64,000 nt of DNA, from assembly GCF_023614525.1 (NCBI RefSeq), contig NZ_CP097885.1, positions 248,001-312,000 on the forward strand, in the 5' to 3' direction. Position 1 is the stretch's first letter. Each line of letters opens with the position of its first letter. The notes beneath the pieces are model-generated. The model was not told the DNA's origin and made no database searches. It saw nothing but the letters and a program-made list of their open reading frames with translations. The translations under genes were made by a program, and so were the position numbers. The stretch comes from Peptoniphilus genitalis. Lineage in GTDB: Bacteria > Bacillota > Clostridia > Tissierellales > Peptoniphilaceae. Below, piece by piece: positions 1 through 9,782 of this stretch.

Positions 1-1
1 T

Positions 2-1594
2 TACTCAACTTATGAAAAGACAGACGAAAATATAATTTCTGACAAGAAAAAAATAATTGTAATAGGATCTGGCCCAATAAGAATTGGTCAAGGTATTGAG
101 TTCGACTACTGCAGTGTTCACGCAATCAAGGCCTTAATCAAAATGGGAATCGAAACAATTACAATAAACAACAACCCAGAAACTGTTTCAACTGACTTCG
201 ACACATCAGACAAGCTTTACTTTGAACCCCTTACAGAAGAAGAAGTTAAATCAATAATTGACACAGAAAAACCTATGGGAGTTATCCTAGCCTTTGGTGG
301 TCAAACTGCAATTAAACTTGCAAAATATCTTCACGAACAAAAGGTAAATATCTTTGGAACAGACTTCGAAGACATTGACAGGGCTGAAGACAGAGAAAAG
401 TTTGATGAAATGCTTGAAGAATTAAAGATCAACAGACCTAAGGGCCATGGAGTCTTTAATATAAAAGAGGGACTTGAAACTGCAAAGGAACTTGGCTACC
501 CACTACTTGTTAGACCATCCTATGTACTTGGTGGTCAAGGTATGCAAATAACTTATGACGAAAACAGCCTTATGACTTACCTAAAGAGTGCCTTCGAAAG
601 AGATGCAATTAACCCAGTCCTAATTGACAAGTACCTAGTAGGTCGTGAAATCGAAGTTGATGCAATTTCTGATGGCGAAGATGTATTAATACCAGGAATC
701 ATGGAACACCTTGAAAGAGCTGGAGTCCACTCTGGCGACTCAATAACAATTTATCCAAGCATTAACATCTCCAGTGAAATCAAAGACAAGATTCTTGACT
801 ACACAAAGAAAATTGCCAAAGCACTTCACGTTAAGGGCATGATTAACATCCAATTCATTGAATACAAAAATGACCTTTACATCATAGAAGTAAATCCTCG
901 TGCATCAAGAACAGTTCCTTACATCTCAAAGGTTTCTGGAGTGCCAATAGTTGACCTTGCAACAAAGACAATGCTTGGCGAAAAGTTAAAAGACCTTGGT
1001 TATGGTACAGGAATTTACAAAGAACCAAAACTAATAGCTGTAAAGGTACCAGTATTCTCCATGTCAAAACTCAACAGGGTAGAAATTTCTCTTGGACCTG
1101 AAATGAAATCCACTGGCGAAGTTCTTGGAGTTGGAAAAGATATTGACGAAGCACTTTTCAAGGGCTTCTTGGCAGGAGGCTCTGCAATAGAGGACAAGGC
1201 CTCTCGTGTACTTGCAACTGTAAATGACAACGACAAGGAAGAATTCTTAGGAATCGCTAAGACAATGAATGAAATGGGCTACAAGATTGTGGCAACAAAG
1301 GGAACTTGCAAATTCTTAAAAGAAGCAGGAATTGATGCAAAAGAAGTTGGCAAGATTAACGATCCAAGACCAAACATCCTTGATGTAATAAGAAATGGCG
1401 AAATCGACTTAGTAGTTAACACTCCAACAAAGGGTGGCGACTCAACAAGAGACGGATTCAAAATTAGAAGAATGGCTACAGAATACGGCATCGACATAGT
1501 GACATCCCTTGACACCCTAGCAGCAAGAGTAGCAGTTAAAAACAAAAAATTCCATGAAGAAAACATGGACATCTACGACATAACAGAATTTTAA
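2..1594 (+). CDS. carB: Carbamoyl-phosphate synthase large subunit, C-terminal half (5' end outside window)
   Basis: CarB makes carbamoyl phosphate from bicarbonate, ATP and glutamine-derived ammonia for pyrimidine and arginine synthesis. The frame is open from the first bases; the fragment begins [10 protein letters not shown] followed by [17 protein letters not shown], which matches the start of the second synthetase half near residue 545 of the roughly 1070-residue family protein. About 530 residues are present: the second preATP-grasp/ATP-grasp unit (with [11 protein letters not shown] and [14 protein letters not shown]) and the C-terminal MGS-like allosteric domain ([25 protein letters not shown]). 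It ends in TAA just before a strong hairpin terminator. The first in-frame ATG in the window (143) is internal and not a real start. The identification is secure; only the truncation by the window edge is odd. Confidence 0.97.
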   Translation, partial: YSTYEKTDENIISDKKKIIVIGSGPIRIGQGIEFDYCSVHAIKALIKMGIETITINNNPETVSTDFDTSDKLYFEPLTEEEVKSIIDTEKPMGVILAFGGQTAIKLAKYLHEQKVNIFGTDFEDIDRAEDREKFDEMLEELKINRPKGHGVFNIKEGLETAKELGYPLLVRPSYVLGGQGMQITYDENSLMTYLKSAFERDAINPVLIDKYLVGREIEVDAISDGEDVLIPGIMEHLERAGVHSGDSITIYPSINISSEIKDKILDYTKKIAKALHVKGMINIQFIEYKNDLYIIEVNPRASRTVPYISKVSGVPIVDLATKTMLGEKLKDLGYGTGIYKEPKLIAVKVPVFSMSKLNRVEISLGPEMKSTGEVLGVGKDIDEALFKGFLAGGSAIEDKASRVLATVNDNDKEEFLGIAKTMNEMGYKIVATKGTCKFLKEAGIDAKEVGKINDPRPNILDVIRNGEIDLVVNTPTKGGDSTRDGFKIRRMATEYGIDIVTSLDTLAARVAVKNKKFHEENMDIYDITEF

Positions 1595-1623
1595 ATTTAG
1601 ATTATTATAAGACATAAAAATAA

Positions 1624-1660
1624 AAAACCTCGGTGTAATAAAAACATCGAGGTTTTCTTT
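1624..1660. terminator. Bidirectional terminator between carB and the DUF3783 gene
   Basis: A 13-bp stem (AAAACCTCGGTGT with ACATCGAGGTTTT, one G-T wobble) is followed by T-rich sequence on the plus strand and preceded by an A-run, so it can serve both convergent genes. Confidence 0.85.
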
Positions 1661-1718
1661 TGATTTTTTCACTTTATAAACTCAATTTTAAAATAACCAG
1701 AAATCTCTGGGCCTAAGC

Positions 1719-2240
1719 TTATTTTATATTTAATTTTTCTCTTAAGTCCCTTATGTCCTTGTCGATTTTTTCTTCGTCAAGTTCTCTGTCTCTATTTTCC
1801 ATAGCCCTATCAACAAGGTCCTTTAAGTCTTGGTCTATTCCTTTTTCGAGTTTTTCAAGGGCAAGTTTAACGAGTCCACCAAGTTCTCTAAATTTAGTTA
1901 CCACCCTGTGCTCATCTGCAATGTGTCCCATTAAAAATCCAAAGGTCCATTCTGCATTAGTCTTTGTTAAGACACACTTGTGGTCCACCATAACTCCTCT
2001 GTCTTTAAGACTTAGTAAGAAGTCACGAAGCTCTTCCCTATCCATGTCTGGAAAAACCATAAGCTTTTCTTCTGCTTCAAGGCTTTCATTTTTGCTTAGG
2101 TCTTCCTGGAAAAGTTCTCCAACTTTTTCTTCTAGATTTTCCTTGTTTATTTTATTTAATTCAATTCCAAAGTCCCTTGCAACTTCTTCAGTGATTTTTG
2201 TCTTTTCAATATCTAACCCATATAATAAAATTTTCTTCAT
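1719..2240 (-). CDS. DUF3783-family protein
   Basis: A 173-residue soluble protein starting MKKILLYGLD, with a good AGAGGTG ribosome binding site. Residues about 3-105 look like the DUF3783 family of Firmicutes: a short first strand, then VFPDMDREELRDFLLSLK and a TNAEWTFGFL segment. The remainder (about 110-173) is highly charged and probably helical. No catalytic motif is visible and the function of the family is unknown. It stands alone, convergent with carB and divergent from the LytTR remnant. Family recognition is from memory and moderate. Confidence 0.6.
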   Translation of the reverse strand: MKKILLYGLDIEKTKITEEVARDFGIELNKINKENLEEKVGELFQEDLSKNESLEAEEKLMVFPDMDREELRDFLLSLKDRGVMVDHKCVLTKTNAEWTFGFLMGHIADEHRVVTKFRELGGLVKLALEKLEKGIDQDLKDLVDRAMENRDRELDEEKIDKDIRDLREKLNIK

Positions 2241-2426
2241 TTAAACACCTCTGTATTAGTTTACCCAATTTTAATTTATTTATTGCCTTTATTATCTTTG
2301 TAATTTTTATGAAATGAATTTAGAAACTCTTTTATTTTTCCACTTACATTAAATTTTCGACCACTTAGATAAGTTTTATTTACTTTTCTTCACAATGATT
2401 TATATTATAAGTAAAGGAGGTCGGAA

Positions 2427-2867
2427 ATGGATTTTGAAATTAAAATAGATGAAAATTTTAAGTTGCCCAAGGCTGTGGTTTATACTGATAAACTTACGGA
2501 AGAAGTTTTAAGGCTTAAGTCCTTTGTCCTAGAAAATTCTGATAATATTTTGCTTGCCCATCTTGGCGAGAAGATTAAAATTTTAAATCCCAGCAAGATT
2601 TATAGGATTTATACAGAGGATTCAAAAGTTTTTGCTGAGTCTATAGATGAAAAATTTCAGATAAAGAAAAGAATTTATCAACTTGAAGATGACTTAAAGC
2701 TAAAAAAGTTTGTGCGAATATAAAATTCTGAACTAATTAACCTAAACTTAGTCGATAGCTTTGATTTATCTTATTCGGGAACTATTTCTGTCATTATGAA
2801 AAATAAGTCCAGAACCTTTGTCTCTCGAAGATATGTGAAAAAAATTAAGGAAACTCTTGGTATATGA
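2427..2867 (+). pseudogene. LytTR-domain transcriptional regulator with an in-frame stop
   Basis: The reading frame from ATG 2427 (behind AAAGGAGG) runs 98 codons to TAA at 2721-2723 and then stays open in the same frame for 47 further codons to TGA at 2865. The part before the stop contains a LytTR-like strand pattern (DNILLAHLGEKIKIL, YRIYTEDSKVFAES, YQLEDDLKLKKFVRI). The part after it is the usual LytTR ending: INLNLVDSFDLSYSG, then VSRRYVKKIKETLGI. A serine codon (TCA) mutated to TAA would explain it. The protein would normally be about 146 residues and regulate its own operon with the adjoining DUF3021 membrane protein. It could be a recent pseudogene, a sequencing error, or a functional truncated product. 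Confidence 0.8.
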
Positions 2868-2876
2868 GGTGATTTT

Positions 2877-3329
2877 ATGAAAAAAATTGTTAGTCAAATT
2901 ATAAATGGCATTTTAATTTGTGAATTTGTATTACTTGTCATTTCAATTTTTATGTCCTACATTTTTTTGGATGGGGGTTTTACCCTAGCTAACCCTGACT
3001 TAATAGAAAGTTCTGCTTCTGTATTCTCTGCAAGCCTTTCTTCCATCTGCCTTACGGGACTTCTTGGCATAGTTTTTAGCCTTGCATCTCTTGTTTGGAA
3101 AGAAGAAAAATTTTCTATTTTAAAAAGGACAATCATCCACTTCTTTTTAACTGCCTTTACAATAAGCTTTGTTGGTTATAAGTTATTTTGGTTTCAAAGA
3201 TCCCTTCAATCCTTGTCAATCTTCTTTGCTACTTACTTTTTAATCTACCTTGCTATTTGGTTTATTGAATACACAATTTTCAAAAGGGACGTAGAAAAAT
3301 TAAATTCAAAATTAAAAAATAATATGTAA
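2877..3329 (+). CDS. DUF3021-family four-helix membrane protein
   Basis: A 150-residue membrane protein with four predicted helices (about residues 10-31, 47-73, 84-106 and 111-135) and a basic C-terminus. DUF3021 proteins are typically encoded directly downstream of LytTR-domain regulators and are thought to control them from the membrane. Here the ATG lies nine bases after the end of the LytTR frame, behind the ribosome binding sequence GAGGTGATTTT, so the two are one operon. If the regulator is dead, this partner has lost its target. Family assignment rests on topology and context rather than a motif. Confidence 0.65.
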   Translation: MKKIVSQIINGILICEFVLLVISIFMSYIFLDGGFTLANPDLIESSASVFSASLSSICLTGLLGIVFSLASLVWKEEKFSILKRTIIHFFLTAFTISFVGYKLFWFQRSLQSLSIFFATYFLIYLAIWFIEYTIFKRDVEKLNSKLKNNM

Positions 3330-3333
3330 AAAA

Positions 3334-3422
3334 AACCACCTTATAAATTTGAACTGACCCCAAAAGTTGAACTTAAAAACTAACTAGAGTAGATCACTTC
3401 AATTTTATTTCACAAGGTGGTT
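3334..3422 (-). terminator. Terminator stem for the glyoxalase gene with a long, invaded loop
   Basis: AACCACCTT (3334-3342) pairs with AAGGTGGTT (3414-3422), extended through G-T pairs to about 16 bp. On the minus strand the stem follows the glyoxalase stop and runs into a T-tract. The loop is about 55 nt, far longer than in other terminators here, and contains an IS-like sequence. Confidence 0.6.
3349..3402. mobile_element. 54-bp relic with IS3/IS150-type terminal sequences
   Basis: One edge reads TTGAACTGACCCCAAAAGTT, close to the terminal inverted repeat of IS150-group IS3-family elements (TGNACTGACCCCNAAAAGTT, from memory). The other edge, read inward on the opposite strand, begins TTGAAGTGATC, matching the first at 9 of the outer 11 positions. 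No transposase remains. It could be the product of internal deletion of an IS, or a tiny non-autonomous element. Confidence 0.5.
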
Positions 3423-3427
3423 ATTCT

Positions 3428-3808
3428 TTATTTATTTTTTTCTCCAATTACTTCAATTTTATATCCGTCTGGGTCTTTTACAAAGAAGTAGGAATCTGAT
3501 TTGTCAGAAAGAGCCTTAAGCTCTGTTACATCATATCCCTTCTCCTTTAATTCTTCTCTAAAGGATTTGATATCTGGATGAGAAATTGCAATGTGACCGT
3601 ATCCATCACCAATTGTGTAATCTCTTCCATCGTAGTTATAAGTTAACTCTAATTCAAAGGGTGAGTCCTCTAACTTTAAATACAAAAGTGTGAATTCATC
3701 TTCTGGAAAGTCCTTGCGTCTTGATTCAACAAAACCCAGTGCTTCTTTGTAAAATTTTTCTGATCTTTCTAGGTCTTTAACCCTAATCATCGTGTGTAAA
3801 AATTTCAT
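3428..3808 (-). CDS. gloA: Glyoxalase I (lactoylglutathione lyase-like VOC protein)
   Basis: VOC-fold enzyme that converts the methylglyoxal-thiol hemithioacetal to lactoyl-thioester. The start is ATG 3808, six codons inside the longest frame, because the ribosome binding site GAAGGAGGG lies immediately before it; this gives MKFLHTMIRV and 126 residues, the usual bacterial length. The four expected metal ligands are visible: His5, Glu54 (before LTYN), His72 (in GYGHIAI) and Glu119 (in GYKIEVI). This organism may use another thiol than glutathione. It is monocistronic, ending in the hairpin at 3334-3422. Substrate specificity cannot be read from sequence. Confidence 0.85.
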   Translation of the reverse strand: MKFLHTMIRVKDLERSEKFYKEALGFVESRRKDFPEDEFTLLYLKLEDSPFELELTYNYDGRDYTIGDGYGHIAISHPDIKSFREELKEKGYDVTELKALSDKSDSYFFVKDPDGYKIEVIGEKNK

Positions 3809-3971
3809 ATCTCCCTCCTTCTCCATTATCTCGTATTTCTTTTCTATAATTTATTTATAACCAAAAGTTAGCTTACTTACACATAAGTGCCCTTTCTTAA
3901 TTAATGGATGAGTCTGTAATAATGTATAACAAATTAATAAGAAGTAGCTTTATGTTTTTCTTGGACCAACA

Positions 3972-4004
3972 AAAGAAAAAAGCCAGAGAATTTTCTCTAG
4001 CTTT
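3972..4004 (-). terminator. Terminator of the ntp (V-ATPase) operon
   Basis: AAAGCCAGAGAA (3979-3990) pairs with TTCTCTAGCTTT (3993-4004) just after the ntpD stop; read on the minus strand the stem is followed by a T-rich tract. The rest of the 200-bp gap from 3809 holds no gene I can support. Confidence 0.85.
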
Positions 4005-4011
4005 ATTATTC

Positions 4012-4695
4012 TTATGCGAGTTCTGCATTTACTTTTTCAGATTTTTCTTCCTTCATCTCTTCCTTTGAGATGATGTCCTTAACCTTCATTAGCCTTGTTA
4101 TATTTGCTCTTTCACTTTCATCAAGCTTTGAGCGAATATATTTTATAGTTTCTTCTAGGTCTGGAATTGTTTTGTACTCAAGGGCGTTTACCCTTCTCCT
4201 TGTTTTTTCAATTTCGTTGGCAAGAAGTTGGGACGCCTTTTCTTTTTGAGTTAGAGTCAACAACTCTTCCATAACTTCTGTAAGATTATCTATTGCTGAG
4301 TCAAGGTCTGAAGTTGTCTGAGCATATCCATAGGGATATCTTGAAGCATCTTCTGATGTCTTCTTTGTGATAAACTCCATCTCGGGCACGTCAACAGACA
4401 TTACATTTTTCTTTCTTATATCAACAAGAGTCTTTGTCGTTGGAAGGGCAATAGCTTCTTCTAACATCTCTGGACTCATGGCAGCTGATGCCATTAAGAA
4501 GGCCTTAAAGGAATCTTGAAGTTTGTCTTCAACTTCAAGTCTTAACTTTTTATTTTCTTTGATAAGAGTGATGAACTGTCTCATAAGTTCATCTTGCTTG
4601 TCCTTTAAAAGTTTGTGGCCTCTCTTTGAAGTTTCAAGTTTAGTCTTTAGAATGGATAAGTTCATCCTTGTGGGGTTTATATTTAGTCTTGCCAT
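4012..4695 (-). CDS. ntpD: V-type ATPase subunit D (central stalk)
   Basis: Subunit D forms the long coiled-coil rotor shaft inside the A3B3 head. The start [14 protein letters not shown] is the conserved N-terminus of the family, and long helices at both ends (about 10-70 and 120-205) give the coiled-coil pair. At 227 residues it has family length. Its ATG overlaps the ntpB stop by one base (TAATG), indicating translational coupling, and it is the last gene before the operon terminator. The C-terminal [10 protein letters not shown] tail is charged and poorly conserved. Confidence 0.95.
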   Translation of the reverse strand: MARLNINPTRMNLSILKTKLETSKRGHKLLKDKQDELMRQFITLIKENKKLRLEVEDKLQDSFKAFLMASAAMSPEMLEEAIALPTTKTLVDIRKKNVMSVDVPEMEFITKKTSEDASRYPYGYAQTTSDLDSAIDNLTEVMEELLTLTQKEKASQLLANEIEKTRRRVNALEYKTIPDLEETIKYIRSKLDESERANITRLMKVKDIISKEEMKEEKSEKVNAELA

Positions 4696-6119
4696 TATAA
4701 TCCCTCATTTTCTAAATTTTTAGGATCCTTAGAATCCTCCTCTTCATTCTCCTTATCGCCCAAATATTTTTCAATTAATTTGTCGTCAATTCTCTTTAGC
4801 TCTGTCTTAGGAATTATAGATAGAAGTTCCCAACCTAGATTTAGGGTTTCATGTATAGACCTATTTGTTTCAAAACCTTGAGATACATATTGTTTTTCAA
4901 ACATGTCTGCAAATTGTGCAAAGGCCTTGTCAGTTTCTGTAAGGGCAGTTTCCCCTAGAATTGCAGAAAGTTCCTTTGCTTCCTTACCTGCTGTGTAAGC
5001 AGCGTAAATTTGGTTCATTGTATCTGCGTGGTCTTCACGAGTCTTTCCTTCACCAATTCCCTTGTCCTTAAGTCTTGATAGGGATGGGATTGCGTTAATT
5101 GGTGGTTCAAGACCTTGTTTAAATAATTGAGTTGATAGGATTATTTGTCCCTCTGTGATATAACCTGTCAAGTCAGGGATTGGGTGAGTGATATCCCCTT
5201 CTGGCATTGTCAAGATAGGAATTTGTGTAATAGATCCTTCTCTACCCTTAATTCTTCCAGCTCTTTCGTAGATACCTGCAAGGTCTGTGTATAAATAACC
5301 TGGGTAACCACGTCTACCTGGAACTTCTTTTCTTGCTGCGGAAACTTCTCTTAGGGCTTCTGCATAGTTTGTCATATCTGTTAAGATAACAAGAACGTGC
5401 TTGCCTTGTTCAAATGCTAAATATTCTGCTGCAGTAAGGGCCATCTTTGGTGTTGCAAGTCTTTCAATGGCTGGGTCATTGGCAAGGTTCATAAATAGAA
5501 CTGCTCTGTCAATGGCTCCTGTTTTTGTGAAGTCATCAATAAAGTATTGAGCTTCTTCAAAGGTAATACCCATAGCTGCAAAGACAACGGCGAAGTCTCC
5601 ACCAGAAAGTACTGTCGCTTGTCTTGCTATTTGAGCTGCAAGTTCGTTGTGAGGAAGTCCTGCTTCAGAGAAAATAGGAAGCTTTTGTCCCCTAACAAGA
5701 GTGTTAAGTCCGTCAATTACAGATACTCCTGTTTGAATAAATTCTGAAGGGTAGTCTCTAGATACTGGGTTAATTGCAGTACCATTAATATCAATTTTTT
5801 CTTCTGGAATAATTTTTGGACCATCATCAATTGGTTCTCCAAGTCCATCAAAAACTCTACCAATCATATCAGGTGAAACTCCAAGTTCAAGAGGCTTACC
5901 TAGGAACCTAACACTTGTGTCCTTAAGGTTGATTCCACTGGAACCTTCAAAGATTTGCACCATGGCCTTGTCGCCTTCGATTTCTATTACACGACCACGT
6001 CTTTTTTCTCCATTTTGCAGCTCAATGTCAACTAATTCTTCATAGGCTGCACCTTCTACACCTTCTACAGTCATAAGAGGTCCAACAACTTCTGTTACTG
6101 ATTTATATTCTTTAAGCAT
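4695..6119 (-). CDS. ntpB: V-type ATPase subunit B (non-catalytic)
   Basis: Subunit B alternates with A in the head hexamer and contributes arginine to the active sites without hydrolysing ATP itself. It has the beta-barrel start ([16 protein letters not shown]), [14 protein letters not shown] in place of a P-loop, and the conserved [20 protein letters not shown] prefer ATG 6119 (MLKEYKS), which overlaps the ntpA stop by eight bases (ATGCTTAA); an upstream GTG at 6128 is also possible. The usual charged C-terminal extension ([14 protein letters not shown]) follows the folded region. About 474 residues. Confidence 0.95.
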   Translation of the reverse strand: MLKEYKSVTEVVGPLMTVEGVEGAAYEELVDIELQNGEKRRGRVIEIEGDKAMVQIFEGSSGINLKDTSVRFLGKPLELGVSPDMIGRVFDGLGEPIDDGPKIIPEEKIDINGTAINPVSRDYPSEFIQTGVSVIDGLNTLVRGQKLPIFSEAGLPHNELAAQIARQATVLSGGDFAVVFAAMGITFEEAQYFIDDFTKTGAIDRAVLFMNLANDPAIERLATPKMALTAAEYLAFEQGKHVLVILTDMTNYAEALREVSAARKEVPGRRGYPGYLYTDLAGIYERAGRIKGREGSITQIPILTMPEGDITHPIPDLTGYITEGQIILSTQLFKQGLEPPINAIPSLSRLKDKGIGEGKTREDHADTMNQIYAAYTAGKEAKELSAILGETALTETDKAFAQFADMFEKQYVSQGFETNRSIHETLNLGWELLSIIPKTELKRIDDKLIEKYLGDKENEEEDSKDPKNLENEGL

Positions 6120-7881
6120 CTGTATCACCGACCTCTACTAAATTCTTAAGTTGACTATCAATTTTGTCCTTTATTTCATCAAGTTTTTCCAACTCATCAT
6201 TTGGGACATACTTCATTCTTGCTATGTTTTCTTTAACTTCAAGCTCTTCAATTTCGCTAAAGTAAGCTCCCTTAACAAGGGCTTCTTGTCCCCTATCGTA
6301 GAAGTAAAGAATTGTGTCTAGCATCTTAAATTGTTTTTCTAGTGGACAGAAGGTATCGACATCATGGAAGGCATTTTGTTGTAAGAAGTCTTCACGAATT
6401 GACTTACTTGTGTGTAACTTCATTTGATCTTCATCAGAAAGTGAATCACGACCAACAAGCCTTACTACTTCAAGTAAAGAAGTTTCTTCTTGTAAAAGTG
6501 CCATGGATCTCTTTCTAAGTTTAGAAAATCTTCTGTCTATATTTTCATCTAGATAAGCATCAATCTTTGGTTGATACAAAGAATAAGAATCTATCCAGTT
6601 AATTGCTGGGAAGTGTCTTTGATATGACAAGTCATAGTCGAGCTTCCAGAATATTTTTACAATTCTAAGTGTGTTTTGTGTAACTGGTTCAGAAATATCT
6701 CCACCTGGAGGAGAAACTGCACCTATAACTGATAAGGCACCTTCTCTTTCTTCTTTACCATTTACAAGAACACGTCCTGCTCTTTCATAAAATTCTGCAA
6801 TTCTTGATGCAAGATAAGCTGGGTAACCTTCGTCACCAGGCATTTCTTCAAGACGACCAGACATTTCACGAAGTGCCTCTGCCCAACGAGATGTTGAGTC
6901 AGCCATCATGGCAACAGAATATCCCATATCTCTAAAGTATTCAGAAATTGTTATTCCTGTATAAATTGATGCTTCACGAGCAGCAACTGGCATGTTAGAA
7001 GTGTTGGCAATGAGAACTGTCCTCTTCATAATAGATTCACCAGTAGTTGGGTCCATTAATTCTGGAAATTCCATAAGTACGTCTGTCATTTCGTTTCCAC
7101 GTTCGCCACAACCAACATACACAACTATTTGCGCATCTGCCCACTTAGCAAGTTGATGTTGTACAACTGTCTTACCTGAACCAAAAGGTCCTGGTATAGC
7201 TGCAGTACCACCCTTAGTTATTGGGAAGAAGGTATCAATTACCCTTTGTCCTGTGATAAGTGGTTCCTTAGGGTCAATCTTTTTCTTGTAAGGTCTTCCC
7301 TTTCTTACAGGCCACTTTTGTATCATGTTAAGTTCCTTGTCGCCCTCTTCAGTTTCAATAACTGCAACTGTATCAGCAACTGTAAAGGAACCTTCTTTTA
7401 TGTCCTTGACCCTTCCCTTTATTCCATTGGGAACCATAATCTTGTGAGTTACCACTGGAGTTTCTTCTACTGTACCAAGAACATCTCCTGGTTCAACTTC
7501 ATCTCCAAGATTGGCAACTTTTTTAAATTCCCATTTTTTATCTCTATTTAAAGGATTTACTGTGACTCCTCTTTCTAGAAAGTCTCCGGCTTCGTCTCTA
7601 AGTCCAACTAGGGGTCTTTGGATTCCATCAAACATTTGCTCAATCATTCCAGGTCCTAGTTCTACAGATAAGGGTGCTCCTGTTGTATAAACTTCATCTC
7701 CAGGTCCTATGCCTGTAGTTTCTTCGTATACTTGAATAGAGGCCTTGTCCCCTCTCATTTCAATAACTTCACCAATTAGTTTGTCTTTAGAAACTTCTAC
7801 CACGTCATAGACATTGGCATCTTCCATGCCAGAGGCTACGACAAGTGGTCCGGATACTTTAATTATCTTTCCTGATTTCAA
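6112..7881 (-). CDS. ntpA: V-type ATPase catalytic subunit A
   Basis: Catalytic ATP-hydrolysing subunit of the head. The Walker A loop GPFGSGKT is at residues 231-238, the non-homologous insertion typical of V-type A subunits lies around residues 115-190, and [11 protein letters not shown] and [19 protein letters not shown] are the conserved catalytic segments. The 589 residues match the family. The start [14 protein letters not shown] has an AAAGGAGGAGC ribosome binding site. It precedes ntpB with an eight-base overlap and follows ntpG by 27 bases. Confidence 0.97.
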   Translation of the reverse strand: MKSGKIIKVSGPLVVASGMEDANVYDVVEVSKDKLIGEVIEMRGDKASIQVYEETTGIGPGDEVYTTGAPLSVELGPGMIEQMFDGIQRPLVGLRDEAGDFLERGVTVNPLNRDKKWEFKKVANLGDEVEPGDVLGTVEETPVVTHKIMVPNGIKGRVKDIKEGSFTVADTVAVIETEEGDKELNMIQKWPVRKGRPYKKKIDPKEPLITGQRVIDTFFPITKGGTAAIPGPFGSGKTVVQHQLAKWADAQIVVYVGCGERGNEMTDVLMEFPELMDPTTGESIMKRTVLIANTSNMPVAAREASIYTGITISEYFRDMGYSVAMMADSTSRWAEALREMSGRLEEMPGDEGYPAYLASRIAEFYERAGRVLVNGKEEREGALSVIGAVSPPGGDISEPVTQNTLRIVKIFWKLDYDLSYQRHFPAINWIDSYSLYQPKIDAYLDENIDRRFSKLRKRSMALLQEETSLLEVVRLVGRDSLSDEDQMKLHTSKSIREDFLQQNAFHDVDTFCPLEKQFKMLDTILYFYDRGQEALVKGAYFSEIEELEVKENIARMKYVPNDELEKLDEIKDKIDSQLKNLVEVGDTDA

Positions 7882-7908
7882 TAAAGCTCCTCCTTTATAA
7901 AAAGGTGA

Positions 7909-8223
7909 CTAGTCACCTAATATATTCGCTCCAACTGCCTTTTCCACATTTTTATTTAAGTTCTTCATACCAATGCCAAGAGTTCCCTTATTAGACGGGA
8001 TAACTATAATGGCTGGTATTAACTCATCATTATATCTTTCAATTGTCTTTGGAATTTTTGCTGCAAGATCTTCTGTGATATAAATTACACCATAATCTTC
8101 CTTTGCAAGACTATCTACTAGTCTTCTCGCTTCCTTATCTTCATAAGCAACAAAGACATCAATGCCTATTGCCTTAAAAGATAAAACCGAGTCCTTGTCT
8201 CCTACAACTGCAATTTTATACAT
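7909..8223 (-). CDS. ntpG: V-type ATPase subunit F (NtpG)
   Basis: Small Rossmann-like central-stalk subunit that binds [21 protein letters not shown] is the family start, and the middle segment [20 protein letters not shown] is also conserved. I use ATG 8223, which overlaps the ntpC stop by eight bases (ATGTATAA), the same arrangement seen at ntpA-ntpB; a GTG three codons earlier is the alternative. About 104 residues. The letter differs between systems: NtpG in Enterococcus hirae is subunit F elsewhere. Confidence 0.92.
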   Translation of the reverse strand: MYKIAVVGDKDSVLSFKAIGIDVFVAYEDKEARRLVDSLAKEDYGVIYITEDLAAKIPKTIERYNDELIPAIIVIPSNKGTLGIGMKNLNKNVEKAVGANILGD

Positions 8224-9208
8224 AACTATCACGCAACTTTTCTCTTATAAATTCACCATCAAGCCCATTTAACTTAGAAACTAAAATAATTCTTAAGTTT
8301 TTAATTTCCATTTCCTTTGCCAAGACATTGGCAAAAATAACTTCTGGACCATAGGTAATGTATCTTACATCTTTAATAAGGTCTATAAAGTAATTGTCCA
8401 TCTCCCTCTCAAAGTTTGATAGGGTTCCCTTTTCTTTAAAATCGTCAAGGCCATCCTTTATATACTTATAAATATCAAGCTTCTTGAAGGCTTCAGTATC
8501 TGAAGAATTTTCCCTATTTAATAAATCAAGATAGGCTTCTTCTCTTAGCTTGCCTCCAGGAACAATAATGTGTTTTAAAAATTCCACATCCTTTTCCTGT
8601 TTTTTTGCCCTGAGAAGTGTCCTAATATTTGTAAAATCAATTAGATTTTTTGCGTAATTTATAAATAGGTCAACTTCAGATTCTTCTGCAAGGTCAAGCA
8701 GGTCCTTAAAGTAGGCATTGTCAAGATATATATCAATAATTTGAGGGTCCTTCTTTTCTTCGTAGGCTTCCTCAATTTTTCCTATAAGTTCAAAATATTT
8801 ATTTCTCTTGCTACTCTTTAAGATTCCATCTCTGTATTCCTTGATATCAAAGCCACCAATCGTCATAAAAAGTTCCTTTAAATCTTCTTCACCAATCTTT
8901 TCCTTAATTAGGACCTTTAGATTGTGGTAGAAGTATTTTAAAGTAACTAGGTCCACGGGAATCCTAGATGGAGAAATGTCATAGACCTCATCATAGAATC
9001 TCGTGAGTTCCTCTTTTAAGATGACTTCATATTCTGTGGGAGAAGATATTTTATTTATAAACTTGTTATAAACTGTATCAGATAGAGATCTAAGTGCGTC
9101 TTCCAAAGTATCTTGTTCAGATATCCTTATAAAGTTTTCACTTTTTAAAAGTTCCTTTTCCAAAACTCTCAGCCTTGTGGAACTTTGGATAAATTTATTT
9201 CTATCCAT
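8216..9208 (-). CDS. ntpC: V-type ATPase subunit C (NtpC, d-type)
   Basis: Funnel-shaped protein that joins the central stalk to the membrane ring. At 330 residues it is all-helical with the family pattern of repeated three-helix bundles, including [29 protein letters not shown] and the C-terminal [20 protein letters not shown]. The ATG follows AAAAGGTGATTTA. It overlaps ntpG by eight bases downstream and has a 17-base gap from ntpE upstream. Confidence 0.93.
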   Translation of the reverse strand: MDRNKFIQSSTRLRVLEKELLKSENFIRISEQDTLEDALRSLSDTVYNKFINKISSPTEYEVILKEELTRFYDEVYDISPSRIPVDLVTLKYFYHNLKVLIKEKIGEEDLKELFMTIGGFDIKEYRDGILKSSKRNKYFELIGKIEEAYEEKKDPQIIDIYLDNAYFKDLLDLAEESEVDLFINYAKNLIDFTNIRTLLRAKKQEKDVEFLKHIIVPGGKLREEAYLDLLNRENSSDTEAFKKLDIYKYIKDGLDDFKEKGTLSNFEREMDNYFIDLIKDVRYITYGPEVIFANVLAKEMEIKNLRIILVSKLNGLDGEFIREKLRDSYV

Positions 9209-9225
9209 TAAATCACCTTTTCCTC

Positions 9226-9774
9226 TTAACTGAATAGTTTTTCAGCTAAAAATTTCTCTAAATCTTCTCTCTCAGATTTTACAAGAGACCTAAAATCTCC
9301 ATTGTAAATTAAGTTGTCCTTGTTTAGGACAAATCCACTTTTCATATCCTTGTCAGATATTTTAAATCCAAGGTCTGCCTTTTCTACAGCATCCCTATAT
9401 TTTTTTGGAATATCAATAGTGCCGCCCTTGAGGTTTTCGTCTCCTAAATTATTTTTTAGGAATTTAACAAAATCATCTTCCGATAAGTTTTCAAGTTCTT
9501 CAACAACTTTATCAAGGACTTCATCAATTATCCTATTCTTCTCAGATAAAATTTTGTCCCTTGCCTTAAGTTCTTCTGATGACTTACTTCTCTTGAAGAT
9601 ATCTTCTCTTTCTCTCTCGGCGATCATATCGATTTTATTGGCAAGAAATCTGCCATCTTCTTCTCTATTTTCTATAATACTTGTTTTTTTCTCTTCAGCT
9701 TCTTTTATTATAAGTTGGGATTTTTCCTCTGCATCCTTAATTATTTTATTTAAAATATTTTCAAGTCCTGCCAT
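9226..9774 (-). CDS. ntpE: V-type ATPase subunit E (peripheral stalk)
   Basis: Peripheral-stalk subunit. The first about 95 residues are a long charged helix (NKIIKDAEEKSQLIIKEAEE), as expected for the E partner of a coiled coil with NtpF; the rest forms the small globular head that binds the catalytic hexamer (GFVLNKDNLIYNGDFRSLV). It has 182 residues, slightly short but within family range. The start codon ATG follows TAGGTGATACT. Sequence conservation is low in this family; position in the operon makes the call secure. Confidence 0.9.
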   Translation of the reverse strand: MAGLENILNKIIKDAEEKSQLIIKEAEEKKTSIIENREEDGRFLANKIDMIAEREREDIFKRSKSSEELKARDKILSEKNRIIDEVLDKVVEELENLSEDDFVKFLKNNLGDENLKGGTIDIPKKYRDAVEKADLGFKISDKDMKSGFVLNKDNLIYNGDFRSLVKSEREDLEKFLAEKLFS

Positions 9775-9782
9775 AGTATCAC

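Noticed and set aside
1753-2244. 163-codon plus-strand frame opposite the DUF3783 gene
   Set aside because: Serine/leucine-rich mirror of a charged helical protein; the minus strand has the proper ribosome binding site.
3809-3971. Remnant of a redox-regulator gene or promoter with dyad sequences upstream of the glyoxalase gene
   Set aside because: There are suggestive short repeats near 3860-3890, but no coding frame and no matching known site I can support.
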